Shown: positions 28,075-35,845 of the stretch, in pieces
Position numbering within the stretch: the first letter of the stretch is position 1
Layout of the letters: the number at the start of each line of letters is the position of its first letter
Assembly: GCA_007134885.1 (NCBI GenBank)
Contig: SLJX01000033.1
Location: forward strand, 1-46,087
Source of the DNA: Halanaerobiaceae bacterium
GTDB taxonomy: Bacteria > Bacillota > Halanaerobiia > Halanaerobiales > Halarsenatibacteraceae
Length of the DNA stretch: 46,087 nucleotides
Direction: 5' to 3'
The notes under the pieces: model-generated
The model's database searches: none
Told to the model about the DNA's origin: nothing
Seen by the model: only the letters and a program-made list of their open reading frames with translations
Made by a program: the position numbers and the translations under genes

Positions 28075-28626
28075 ATGATTTTATCAGATAGAGCACTGCA
28101 GGAAATGGTCAATTCAGGCGAATTAAAGATAAAACCGCTGGAGCCGGGACAGATCCAGCCGGCTTCCGTTGATCTCAGGCTGGACAGCAGCTTTTTAAAA
28201 ATTAATGAGAACCTCATGGAATACATGACACTGAAAGATAAACCGGAATATGAAAGGCTGGAACAGGATGAAATTGTTATTCCTCCTCATTCCTTTCTGC
28301 TGGCTGCGACAGCGGAATATATTGCCCTGCCGGATGATGTAACTGCTTTTGTGGAGGGGCGTAGTTCCATTGGAAGAATGGGACTTTTTATCCAGAATGC
28401 CGGCTGGGTTGATCCTGGCTTTGAAGGGCAGATTACCCTGGAACTTTATAATGCCAACAGACTGCCCATTAAACTCTTTGCCGGCCGGAGGATCTGTCAG
28501 CTGGTCTTTGCCCGGATGGATCAACCGGCAGCCCGTCCTTACAGCGGTAAATATCAAAAACAGCAGCAGGCAGTAGGCAGCAGGGCATATCTGGATGAAG
28601 AAAATCAACCGGCAGAGAGCGGTTAG
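28075..28626 (+). CDS. dcd: dCTP deaminase
   Basis: 183 aa. Deaminates dCTP to dUTP, the main route to thymidylate in many bacteria. Start MILSDRALQEMV, IQPASVDLRL, then EGRSSIGRMGLFI (94-106) with S97 and R101, and WVDPGFEGQITLEL with E123, matching the catalytic serine, arginine and glutamate of the family. Some members also hydrolyse dUTP; this cannot be decided here. ATG 28075 has AAAGGAGA upstream. Confidence 0.95.
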   Translation: MILSDRALQEMVNSGELKIKPLEPGQIQPASVDLRLDSSFLKINENLMEYMTLKDKPEYERLEQDEIVIPPHSFLLAATAEYIALPDDVTAFVEGRSSIGRMGLFIQNAGWVDPGFEGQITLELYNANRLPIKLFAGRRICQLVFARMDQPAARPYSGKYQKQQQAVGSRAYLDEENQPAESG

Positions 28627-28653
28627 ATGAGCTTGTGGCAGGAGGTGCAGTAA

Positions 28654-30807
28654 ATGATAAAAATAATTATCACAGGATTTGAAAAAAAGATAGGCCCGGG
28701 TGATATAGTAGGTGCTTTTATCAATGAATGCGGGGTAGCCAGTGATGATATCGGAAAAATTAATATCTCAAATAATAAGGCTGAGGTTGAACTGGCTGAG
28801 AAGGTTGCTGCCCGGGTGATCGAGCGAATGGATGATAATCAGATCGGGGGAGTGAATGTCAGGTTAACTCCGGCCAATCCCGAGAGAATTATGGCTCCTG
28901 ATCTGGTAGAATATATCAAAAAAATGCAGCAGGAGATTGTCGAGGAGCGGGAAGAACAGGCAGAGAAATTCCGGCTCCAGCTTAAACATTTTAACATCCA
29001 TGCCAGGAAGAAAAGAGGACAGGCGGTAACCGGTCTCAGGGGGAGAAAAAACGGCAGCTATTTTGATAATAGAGATCTGCTGCTGCTCTATTCTCCCAGG
29101 CCCGGCAGGGAACTGCCGGAAAACCTGATTGGAGAAGGGGATACGGTTCTGATAAATCACGGAGGCCAGGGGGAAGGTGAGGCAGTGACCGCCGAGGTTA
29201 TTGAAATGTCTCCCTATTATTATTTAACTGCTCTGAATTCCGGGCTGCCTGATTTTTCAGCTGATACCCGTTTTACCATTGATCTCTATTACAGTGAAGA
29301 TGTCTACCGCAGACGTGAGGAGGCAGTCCAGGCCTGCCGGGAAATCAGTGGTTCTGCCAGAAGGCTGAGAGATGTAATGCTGTTGGGCCGGGCTCAGCCG
29401 GGCTGGCTCAAGCAGGAGATACGGATCAGGGACTGGAATAACAGGGACCTGGTGCCGGAGCAGAAATCGGCGGTTCAGAAAGCTCTCAACTGCCGGGATT
29501 ATTTTCTGCTGGATGGAGGTTCGGGGACGGGCCGAACAGAAACAGTTATTGAAATAATCAGCCAGGCGGTTAAAAAGGGGGAACAGGTTCTGGCAGTGGC
29601 CAAATCCCGCAGAGTGCTGGATCTGATTGCTGAAAAACTGGCGGCTTCCGCCATTAAAGTAACCCGGGCTGGTTATCCCGGAAGGAACACGGAATTTCAC
29701 CGAAAAACCAGACTGGCCAATCAGGTGCTGGAGGAAAAAGAATATCTGGACTCCCGCCGGCTGGAAATTCAGGCCCTGGATCTGGAAACTGAAAAGGAAA
29801 ATCTGGCTGCAGGCCGCGAATCTGCTGGAGTTAATCTGAACCGCAGAGATGTTCAGCTGCGATTTCAGGAAAGGCTTGAGGTTCTTCAGGAGAGGATTTT
29901 TGATAAAAAACGAGCTGCGGTAAATTCTCTGCTGGAGAAAGCGCAGGTGGTGCTGGCCACTCCCGGAGAAATTTCTGCTGAATTTTTTCAGGAGCGAGAC
30001 TTTGATTTTCTAACTGTTGATGATGCCAATCTTATTAAAGAAACAGCAGTTCTTCCAGCTCTTTTGAAGACAAAAAGAGTGATGCTGGCAGCTAACTCCC
30101 ACACAGGCTCCTCAAAGAACAGCCTGTATACCAGACTGTTACAGGAGCAGAGTCTGGATTTCTGCCAGCAGCTGCGGATTCAGCACCGGCTGCCGGAAGC
30201 TATTATGGGTTATATTAACAGCCATCTCTCCGGAGATGAAAATTATGCCGGCTCGATGCTGGCCAATCACCGAAAGAGAAAAAGCTTATTTCCGGAAAAC
30301 AGAGCTGGAGAGGCAGAAACTCCTGAAGAAAAAGCTATACTGGGAGAAGAAACAATGGTGTTTCTTGATACCAGAAATTTACTGGCAGCTGAAAAACAGC
30401 ATCCAAAATCCGATTCTTACTTTAACCCGGTGGAAGCGGAGATAGCTGCTGATCTTATTTATACTGGAGAAAGAAGTGGTCTAAAATCTACCCGGATCGG
30501 AATAATGACCTTTTACCAGGATCAGTGCCGTTATCTAAATCAGATGGGTTTGGCCGAAGAGGTTTTGATTAGCACCGTTGCAGGATATCAGGGGCTGGAA
30601 AGAGATGTTATGATTGTCAGTCTTGTCAGAAGCAACCGCAAAAATTACCTGGGCAGTCTCAAAGATTTTGATCTGCTGCTGACAGCCCTTACCAGGGCAA
30701 AAATGAAGCTGATTCTGATTGGAGATTCTGAAACCCTTAAGTCCGGGGAAAGCTACTCCCGCCTGATTGATTATTGCCGGAGCAGCGGATTTTATCTGGC
30801 AATTTAG
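28654..30807 (+). CDS. DbpA-type RNA-binding domain fused to a degenerate SF1B (IGHMBP2/UPF1-like) helicase
   Basis: 717 aa. Residues 4-72 match the DbpA RNA-binding domain: KIGPGDIVGAFINECGV, then DIGKINI and IGGVNVRL. Next comes a charged helix (85-110) and an OB-like 1B region (about 112-215). The SF1B helicase core follows: Q-motif Q270; Walker A G288-G-S-G-T-G-R294-T with arginine in place of the essential lysine; motif Ia AVAKSRR instead of APSN; Walker B VDDAN (455-459) instead of DEAS; motif III LAANS with no GD..Q. In contrast, motif V TVAGYQGLERDVMIVSLVRS and motif VI ALTRAKMKLILIGD look intact. Thus the ATP-binding half is altered and the second RecA half is conserved. It may bind RNA and hydrolyse ATP poorly or not at all. 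AGGAGGTG precedes ATG 28654. Last gene before a new promoter. Confidence 0.87.
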   Translation: MIKIIITGFEKKIGPGDIVGAFINECGVASDDIGKINISNNKAEVELAEKVAARVIERMDDNQIGGVNVRLTPANPERIMAPDLVEYIKKMQQEIVEEREEQAEKFRLQLKHFNIHARKKRGQAVTGLRGRKNGSYFDNRDLLLLYSPRPGRELPENLIGEGDTVLINHGGQGEGEAVTAEVIEMSPYYYLTALNSGLPDFSADTRFTIDLYYSEDVYRRREEAVQACREISGSARRLRDVMLLGRAQPGWLKQEIRIRDWNNRDLVPEQKSAVQKALNCRDYFLLDGGSGTGRTETVIEIISQAVKKGEQVLAVAKSRRVLDLIAEKLAASAIKVTRAGYPGRNTEFHRKTRLANQVLEEKEYLDSRRLEIQALDLETEKENLAAGRESAGVNLNRRDVQLRFQERLEVLQERIFDKKRAAVNSLLEKAQVVLATPGEISAEFFQERDFDFLTVDDANLIKETAVLPALLKTKRVMLAANSHTGSSKNSLYTRLLQEQSLDFCQQLRIQHRLPEAIMGYINSHLSGDENYAGSMLANHRKRKSLFPENRAGEAETPEEKAILGEETMVFLDTRNLLAAEKQHPKSDSYFNPVEAEIAADLIYTGERSGLKSTRIGIMTFYQDQCRYLNQMGLAEEVLISTVAGYQGLERDVMIVSLVRSNRKNYLGSLKDFDLLLTALTRAKMKLILIGDSETLKSGESYSRLIDYCRSSGFYLAI

Positions 30808-30911
30808 CCTTAATTCAATCTTTATTATCTGTTTATTGCACTATAATTATTAATTGAGCTTAATTCTCTGCAAAAATTTGTCAGGGTTCCTGAAATTATA
30901 GGGATTTGAGG

Positions 30912-30940
30912 TTGACAGTCTGGATTTCTTAAGATATACT
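30912..30940 (+). promoter_or_regulatory. Strong sigma-A type promoter for the mazEF unit
   Basis: Perfect -35 TTGACA (30912-30917) and -10 TATACT (30935-30940) with the ideal 17-base spacing. Transcription would start near 30947, about 60 bases before the 49-codon gene. The rest of the gap after the helicase gene (30,808-31,008) is AT-rich and holds nothing else I can name. Confidence 0.85.
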
Positions 30941-31008
30941 AAAAAAAAGATGTTTTCTTTTCCTTAATCATTTTTAGCATATTTTTAATAATTAGAGGGA
31001 GAGATACA

Positions 31009-31158
31009 ATGAGAGACTTTCTAAAAAAGTCAAGGGATTTGAGCGAGGAAGAGCGGAAAAAAATTGCTCAAGAAATGATTGAGGGCTATAAAAAGATTAT
31101 CGAAAAGGAATCGGAGGCCGAGAACTCTAACAGGGGCAGTATTTCAGAGAAAAAATAG
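31009..31158 (+). CDS. Small unknown protein, 49 aa, upstream of mazE
   Basis: ATG 31009 to TAG 31156-31158, with GAGGGAGAG (30995-31003) as Shine-Dalgarno. The sequence is highly charged: DFLKKSRDLSEEERKKIAQE near the start, then MIEGYKKIIEKE, with a polar tail; the first 35 residues should form one amphipathic helix. I do not recognise a family. It lies between the strong promoter and mazE and ends 14 bases before it, so it is probably the first gene of the toxin-antitoxin transcript. Confidence 0.6.
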   Translation: MRDFLKKSRDLSEEERKKIAQEMIEGYKKIIEKESEAENSNRGSISEKK

Positions 31159-31172
31159 CGGGGGTGTAGCAA

Positions 31173-31451
31173 GTGGGGGATAAAAAATTATTGCAGATCA
31201 GCCTGCCCGATAATTTGATGAATGAAGTGGAAGGTTATCTTGCTTCCGGTGAAACTATCAGCAACAGTGAATTTTTTCAGGAGGCTGTTCGGCTTTACCT
31301 GGTTCACTTAAAGAGAGATCAGATGAAAAGGCAGTTAAGAAATGGTTATCTGGAAATGAGTGATTTAAACAGAGATCTGGCCGATGAGGGGCTTTTATCC
31401 AACCAGCAGGCTATTACATTTTATGAAGATAATCTGGCAGGATGTGATTGA
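31173..31451 (+). CDS. mazE: Antitoxin, EndoAI/MazE-like ribbon-helix-helix protein
   Basis: 92 aa from GTG 31173. N-terminal ribbon-helix-helix DNA-binding region (LLQISLPDNLMNEVEGYLAS and SNSEFFQEAVRLYLVHLKRD, about 5-49), then the region RQLRNGYLEMSDLNRDLADE that in Bacillus EndoAI wraps around the toxin. Antitoxin genes of this type repress their own promoter. The toxin gene follows 39 bases later. Confidence 0.92.
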   Translation: MGDKKLLQISLPDNLMNEVEGYLASGETISNSEFFQEAVRLYLVHLKRDQMKRQLRNGYLEMSDLNRDLADEGLLSNQQAITFYEDNLAGCD

Positions 31452-31490
31452 ATAAATAAAAGTGATAAATGTTAGTGGAGAGTGAATACA

Positions 31491-31841
31491 GTGGATATTT
31501 TACGAGGTGATGTTTTTTATGCCGACCTAAATCCTGTGGTGGGTTCGGAGCAGGGGGGAACCCGGCCGGTTGTTATAATCCAGAATGATATTGGCAACAG
31601 GTACAGTCCAACAGTAATTGTGGCTGCCATTACCTCCAGAATTAGAAAAGCCAAACTGCCGACCCATGTTGAGATAGAGGCCGGGGATAGTGAACTTGAT
31701 AAGGATTCGGTAATACTTTTGGAGCAGATTAGAACCCTGGATAAGCAGAGACTGGAAAGGCATATTACCAGACTGGATCCCGAGATAATAAAAGAGGTTA
31801 ACCGGGCAATTGAAATAAGCCTGGGTTTGATAGACTTTTAG
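31491..31841 (+). CDS. mazF: mRNA interferase toxin, EndoA/MazF
   Basis: 116 aa from GTG 31491, the same length as Bacillus EndoA; an in-frame GTG at 31482 would add three residues but lies on the Shine-Dalgarno. Strong family match throughout: [39 protein letters not shown] and [18 protein letters not shown], ending ISLGLIDF. It cuts RNA at specific short sites (UACAU in the Bacillus enzyme). Chromosomal housekeeping-type toxin-antitoxin pair. Confidence 0.95.
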   Translation: MDILRGDVFYADLNPVVGSEQGGTRPVVIIQNDIGNRYSPTVIVAAITSRIRKAKLPTHVEIEAGDSELDKDSVILLEQIRTLDKQRLERHITRLDPEIIKEVNRAIEISLGLIDF

Positions 31842-31881
31842 GCTTTTAATCCAGGCTGGATAGATAAGAGGACTACATAAC

Positions 31882-31910
31882 AGGCCCCCTTTTGGGGGCT
31901 TTAACTTTTG
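31882..31910 (+). terminator. Intrinsic terminator after mazF
   Basis: GCCCCC (31884-31889) and GGGGGC (31894-31899) pair around a TTTT loop; the stem extends by a G-T and an A-T pair. The tail TTTAACTTTTG is a moderate T-tract. Confidence 0.75.
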
Positions 31911-32061
31911 TCTGCCTGCCTTTCAGTTTAAAATTTACAGCAATTTAGATTATCAGAGGAGCAATTATCCCGGCAGAATAGAGGAGATTTATCGTGAGGT
32001 CCAGAACTAGAAATATGGGAGAAGAGAGTTATGGCAGGAAAACATCCGGGAGGTAATAAAC

Positions 32062-33066
32062 TTGCAGCAGGCCAAGCTGGTAGATGTTATTAGAGGAGAA
32101 CTGATGGAAAGTCAGCACTTCGGTTCAGCGGTACTTGTTAACAGCAAAGGTAAAACTCTACAGGTTCAGGGCCAGGAGGATCTTAAAACATACTGGAGGT
32201 CAGCGGCCAAGCCAATTCAGGCCCTTCCCCTGGTGGAATCGCGAGCTGCAGCTGAATTTGACTTCAGCCAGGAGGAGCTGGCTGTCATGACAGCTTCCCA
32301 CAGCGGAGAAGCGTTACATATCAGACTGGTTAGTTCGATATTAAAAAAGATTGATTTAACCGAGGACTATTTAAAGTGCGGAACTCATCTGCCCTACAGC
32401 AAAGGAGCCCGAAAGAAGCTGCTGGCCTCCGGCAAGGGTGCCAGTCCAATCTATAACAACTGCTCTGGTAAGCATGCCGGTATGCTGGCTCTCTGCCGGC
32501 ATAAGTCCTGGGATCTGGAAAATTACTTCAAGCTCTCCCATCCCCTGCAGCAGCAGCTGTTATCCTGTGTCAGCAGGGTCAGCAGCTATCCCCGGGAGAG
32601 AATAGTCACTGGAGAAGATGGCTGTGGGGTGGTGGTTTACGGCCTGCCCCTGCGGAATATGGCTCTGGCGTTTGCCCGGCTGAGCGACCCGGCGGAGATG
32701 CCCGGGGAGCTGAGAAAGCCGGCAGAGATAATCAGGGAGGCCATGCTGGCCAACCCTCTGGCAGTGGGAGGCAAGGGCCGTTTCAATTCCGATCTGATTG
32801 CCGGGGCTGAAGGAAGAATTGTGGCTAAATCCGGGGCCGAAGGAGTATTTTGTCTGGGTTTTGGCAGCAGAGGACTGGCAATTAAAATCCGGGATGGCAG
32901 AAGCCGGGCTGTTCCGCCGGTGGTGATGAAATTTCTGGAACATAATTCAGTTTTGGGGGATGGTTCCCAGAATGTGCTGAAGAAATATCGGAAGCCAGAG
33001 GTCACCAATCACCGGGGAAACCAGGTGGGTTTTCTCAGGCCGACTTTTTCTTTGAACCAGGAATGA
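32062..33066 (+). CDS. L-asparaginase, Rhizobium etli ReAV type (asparaginase II family)
   Basis: 334 aa from TTG 32062, with GGGAGGT nine bases upstream. It would hydrolyse L-asparagine to aspartate and ammonia. The SxxK catalytic pair appears as S47-A-A-K50 in WRSAAKPIQALP. C134 and K137 in NNCSGKHAG and C188 in TGEDGCG match the metal-binding cysteine, lysine and cysteine of ReAV with an offset of one residue. It is unrelated to the E. coli AnsA/AnsB family. No membrane or signal segment, so cytoplasmic. Stands alone after the mazF terminator. Confidence 0.9.
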   Translation: MQQAKLVDVIRGELMESQHFGSAVLVNSKGKTLQVQGQEDLKTYWRSAAKPIQALPLVESRAAAEFDFSQEELAVMTASHSGEALHIRLVSSILKKIDLTEDYLKCGTHLPYSKGARKKLLASGKGASPIYNNCSGKHAGMLALCRHKSWDLENYFKLSHPLQQQLLSCVSRVSSYPRERIVTGEDGCGVVVYGLPLRNMALAFARLSDPAEMPGELRKPAEIIREAMLANPLAVGGKGRFNSDLIAGAEGRIVAKSGAEGVFCLGFGSRGLAIKIRDGRSRAVPPVVMKFLEHNSVLGDGSQNVLKKYRKPEVTNHRGNQVGFLRPTFSLNQE

Positions 33067-33242
33067 ACAATAAAAAAGATGAGCGGAGGAAGATCTGTTT
33101 GTAGTGTTTGCAGATATCACAAGATATTACATAGCTTTAAATATGAGAAGTACATTGAATTTTATTGATTTAGCGAGCTGGTGGGTATTGAATTTTTTAT
33201 TTTGCCGGGCAGCAATTAAATCCCAATTCAGGAGGAGATAGC

Positions 33243-34397
33243 GTGATAGTCATTAAAGCAGGAAAGGTTAGAACCATGGGTCAGGAGGGAATCATTGAGA
33301 ATGCTGTGGTGCTAGTTGAAGATGATAAAATTAAGGGAATAGGCCGGGACCTGGAAGTGCCCGCCGGGGCTGAGGTTTATGACTATTCTGACAGAATTGT
33401 TACCCCGGGACTGATAGATGCTCATACCCATCTCGGTATTGGTGAGGAAGGTCTGGGCTGGGAAGGAAGAGATTATAACGAAATGACATCGCCGGTAACT
33501 CCTGAGCTTAGAGCAATTGACGCCATTAATCCTGAGGATCAGGGCCTGCAGGATGCCCGGGAGCACGGAATTACCACCGTCATGGCCGGTCCGGGTAGCG
33601 CCAATGTGATTGGCGGAGAGTGCCTGGCTCTCAAAACCGGCGGCCAGGTGATCGATGAGATGATTGTTAAGAATCCAGTTGGGATTAAAGCTGCCTTTGG
33701 AGAAAATCCCAAGAGGGTTTATAAAGAAAAAAATCAATCTCCCAGCACCAGAATGGCGGTAGCCGCTCTGCTGAGGAAAACCTTTGTCGAGACAGAAAAT
33801 TATCTGGCCAAAAAGAACAGCAAAAAGGACGATGAGCCTTTTGAAAGGGATTTAAAATATGAGGCTTTAATACCGGTGCTGCAGGGTGAGCTGCCTTTAA
33901 AGACCCATGCCCATAGGGCCGATGATATAATGACAGCCCTGAGAATTGCCCGGGAATTTTCCCTGAAGCTTACGGTGGAACACTGCACTGAAGGGCATAA
34001 AGTTGCCGAAGAGCTGGCGAAAGCCGGGGTGCCGGCGGTGGTCGGTCCCAGCATGACAACCCGCTCCAAGGTGGAGGTGCGGGAAAGGGATTTTAAAACT
34101 GCTGCCGTGCTGGCTGAGGCCGGTGTCACTGTGGCAATCATGAGTGATCATCCTGTGGTTCCGGTGCATAATCTGACCCTTTATGCTGCCCTGACAGCCA
34201 AAGCAGGGCTGCCCCGGGAAGAGGCCTTCAGGGCTATTACCATCAATCCTGCCCGCATTCTGGGGATTGACGACCGGGTTGGCAGCCTGGAAGAGGGCAA
34301 GGATGCAGATCTGGTTGTTTTTTCAGAGGACCCCTTCGAGATGAGCGCTGAGGTGGAAGCAGTTTTTATTTCGGGTGAGAAAGTGGATGAGGGCTGA
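33243..34397 (+). CDS. Metal-dependent amidohydrolase (imidazolonepropionase-like)
   Basis: 384 aa from GTG 33243, after AGGAGGAG. TIM-barrel amidohydrolase: metal motif H61-T-H63 in LIDAHTHLG, H222 and H224 in KTHAHRADD, H247 in TVEHCTEGH and D302 in MSDHP. The composite beta-sandwich ends RVGSLEEGKDADLVVF. Family COG1228 includes imidazolonepropionases and prolidases; no hut genes are near, so the substrate is unknown. Followed by a 91-base gap, then tsaE. Confidence 0.9.
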   Translation: MIVIKAGKVRTMGQEGIIENAVVLVEDDKIKGIGRDLEVPAGAEVYDYSDRIVTPGLIDAHTHLGIGEEGLGWEGRDYNEMTSPVTPELRAIDAINPEDQGLQDAREHGITTVMAGPGSANVIGGECLALKTGGQVIDEMIVKNPVGIKAAFGENPKRVYKEKNQSPSTRMAVAALLRKTFVETENYLAKKNSKKDDEPFERDLKYEALIPVLQGELPLKTHAHRADDIMTALRIAREFSLKLTVEHCTEGHKVAEELAKAGVPAVVGPSMTTRSKVEVRERDFKTAAVLAEAGVTVAIMSDHPVVPVHNLTLYAALTAKAGLPREEAFRAITINPARILGIDDRVGSLEEGKDADLVVFSEDPFEMSAEVEAVFISGEKVDEG

Positions 34398-34488
34398 GGA
34401 AGTCTGTGGAAGTTTGAGAAAGTACAGGATCATGGGATGAAGTCGGCTGTAAAAATTGGAAATTTATAGATGCAGGTGGAAGTTTATT

Positions 34489-35058
34489 ATGAGCTTTGAA
34501 ATAAGAGAAAATTCGGCAGAAAATCAGATAGTATTAAAAAGTAATTCTCCTGAGGAAACTGCTGAGATAGGCAGCAGGTTGGGTCGGCAGGCTGCTGCCA
34601 TTTTTGCAGGGGACCGGAAGGATCAGGCTGGCAGCAGCGGTGGTCAATCTAAGGGAGGAGCTCTGGTTGTGCTGCTGGGAGGAGAGCTGGGTTCCGGTAA
34701 AACCTGTCTGGTCCGGGGTGTAATTAATCAGCTGATTCCCGGCAGCCGGGTTACCAGCCCCACCTATACCTTTCTTAATGACTATCAGGCGGAGGGATTT
34801 ATTATTTACCATGCTGATCTTTACCGCCTGAATTCGGCTGAAGAACTGGATTATCTGGGGTTATATGATCTGCTCGAGGAAAGCTGTCTGCTGCTGGTGG
34901 AATGGCCGGAGCTTTTTCGGGAGTACTGCTCTGATTACCTGGAAATCATATTCGAGAGAACAGGAGAGCAGGGGCGGAGATTATCAATCAGAGCTGCCGG
35001 AGAAAGATCCGGCAGGCTGATGAAGGGGTTGAAGGAATATGAAGATACTGGGCATTAG
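34489..35058 (+). CDS. tsaE: tRNA t6A biosynthesis ATPase TsaE
   Basis: 189 aa from ATG 34489; the upstream TTG 34456 adds an unlikely leader. Walker A GELGSGKT at 65-72, then VTSPTYTFLNDY and HADLYRL, and the C-terminal LLVEWPELF. Longer than typical TsaE because of a polar insert (about 41-57, GDRKDQAGSSGGQS) before the P-loop. TsaE supports TsaB-TsaD in forming N6-threonylcarbamoyladenosine at tRNA position 37. Overlaps tsaB by 20 bases. Confidence 0.94.
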   Translation: MSFEIRENSAENQIVLKSNSPEETAEIGSRLGRQAAAIFAGDRKDQAGSSGGQSKGGALVVLLGGELGSGKTCLVRGVINQLIPGSRVTSPTYTFLNDYQAEGFIIYHADLYRLNSAEELDYLGLYDLLEESCLLLVEWPELFREYCSDYLEIIFERTGEQGRRLSIRAAGERSGRLMKGLKEYEDTGH

Positions 35059-35806
35059 CTCTGCCAGCAAACAGCTTTCACTGGGTATCCGGTCGGAAGC
35101 GAGGATGGTGATTGATTACAATATTCATCTGGGTCACCGCCATAATGAGCGCCTGATTCCTGCCCTGAGAGACAGGCTTAAGGAGAGCGGGCTCAAACTG
35201 GGTGATCTTGATGGAATAGCGGTTGATGTCGGCCCCGGTTCCTTTACCGGCCTGCGGATTTCCCTGGCAACAGTTAAAAGTTTTGTCCTGGTTAACAGTC
35301 TTGAAGTAGCAGCAGTTTCCAGTCTGGAGCTGACCGCTGCCCCCTATCTGGCGGCTGACTGCTGTCTCCTTCCTGTGCTGGATGCTGGGCATCGGAGGGT
35401 TTATACTGCTATTTTTCAGGGGGGGTGCAGTTTTCTGCCGCCTGAAGCCCGGCTGGCAGAGGACCAGGCTCTGGCCCTGGAGGATCTGCCGGAAATGCTG
35501 GCAGAATCTCGGGCTAATACCACCCGGCTGCTGGTGGTGGGTCCGGCTGTCTCCACCTATTATCAGAAGCTTGAGGAAGTGCTTAAGGGCTGGATGAAGT
35601 CTGATTGTACCGGGTGTCAAATTGATCTGCTGGCTGATTATCAAACCCAGGGCCGGGGAGGCAGGCTGGCTGAGCTGGGAGAGAAGTACTGTCGAAAGGA
35701 GCTGGTGACTCCGCCTGAAGAGCTGGAGCCTAAATACTTGAAAAAGCCTCAGGCTGTTATCAACCGGGAGAGTGAAAACCAGCAGGAGGGGGAGAAACAG
35801 CAATAA
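35039..35806 (+). CDS. tsaB: tRNA t6A biosynthesis protein TsaB
   Basis: 255 aa. ILGISSASKQLSLGI at the start, HNERLIPALRD, and the signature DVGPGSFTGLRISLATVKSF mark TsaB, the inactive ASKHA partner of TsaD. The long C-terminal half is variable. Starts inside the end of tsaE and is followed 39 bases later by tsaD. The rimI gene that often stands between them is absent. Confidence 0.95.
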   Translation: MKILGISSASKQLSLGIRSEARMVIDYNIHLGHRHNERLIPALRDRLKESGLKLGDLDGIAVDVGPGSFTGLRISLATVKSFVLVNSLEVAAVSSLELTAAPYLAADCCLLPVLDAGHRRVYTAIFQGGCSFLPPEARLAEDQALALEDLPEMLAESRANTTRLLVVGPAVSTYYQKLEEVLKGWMKSDCTGCQIDLLADYQTQGRGGRLAELGEKYCRKELVTPPEELEPKYLKKPQAVINRESENQQEGEKQQ

Positions 35807-35845
35807 AATATTACGGGAAAATGGAAAACATGGTGAATTATAATT

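Noticed and set aside
31994-32056. 20-codon frame starting GTG 31994 before the asparaginase gene
   Set aside because: It has a Shine-Dalgarno-like GAGGAG, but is very short, basic and of no known type; its end is the asparaginase ribosome site. Not enough to call a leader peptide.
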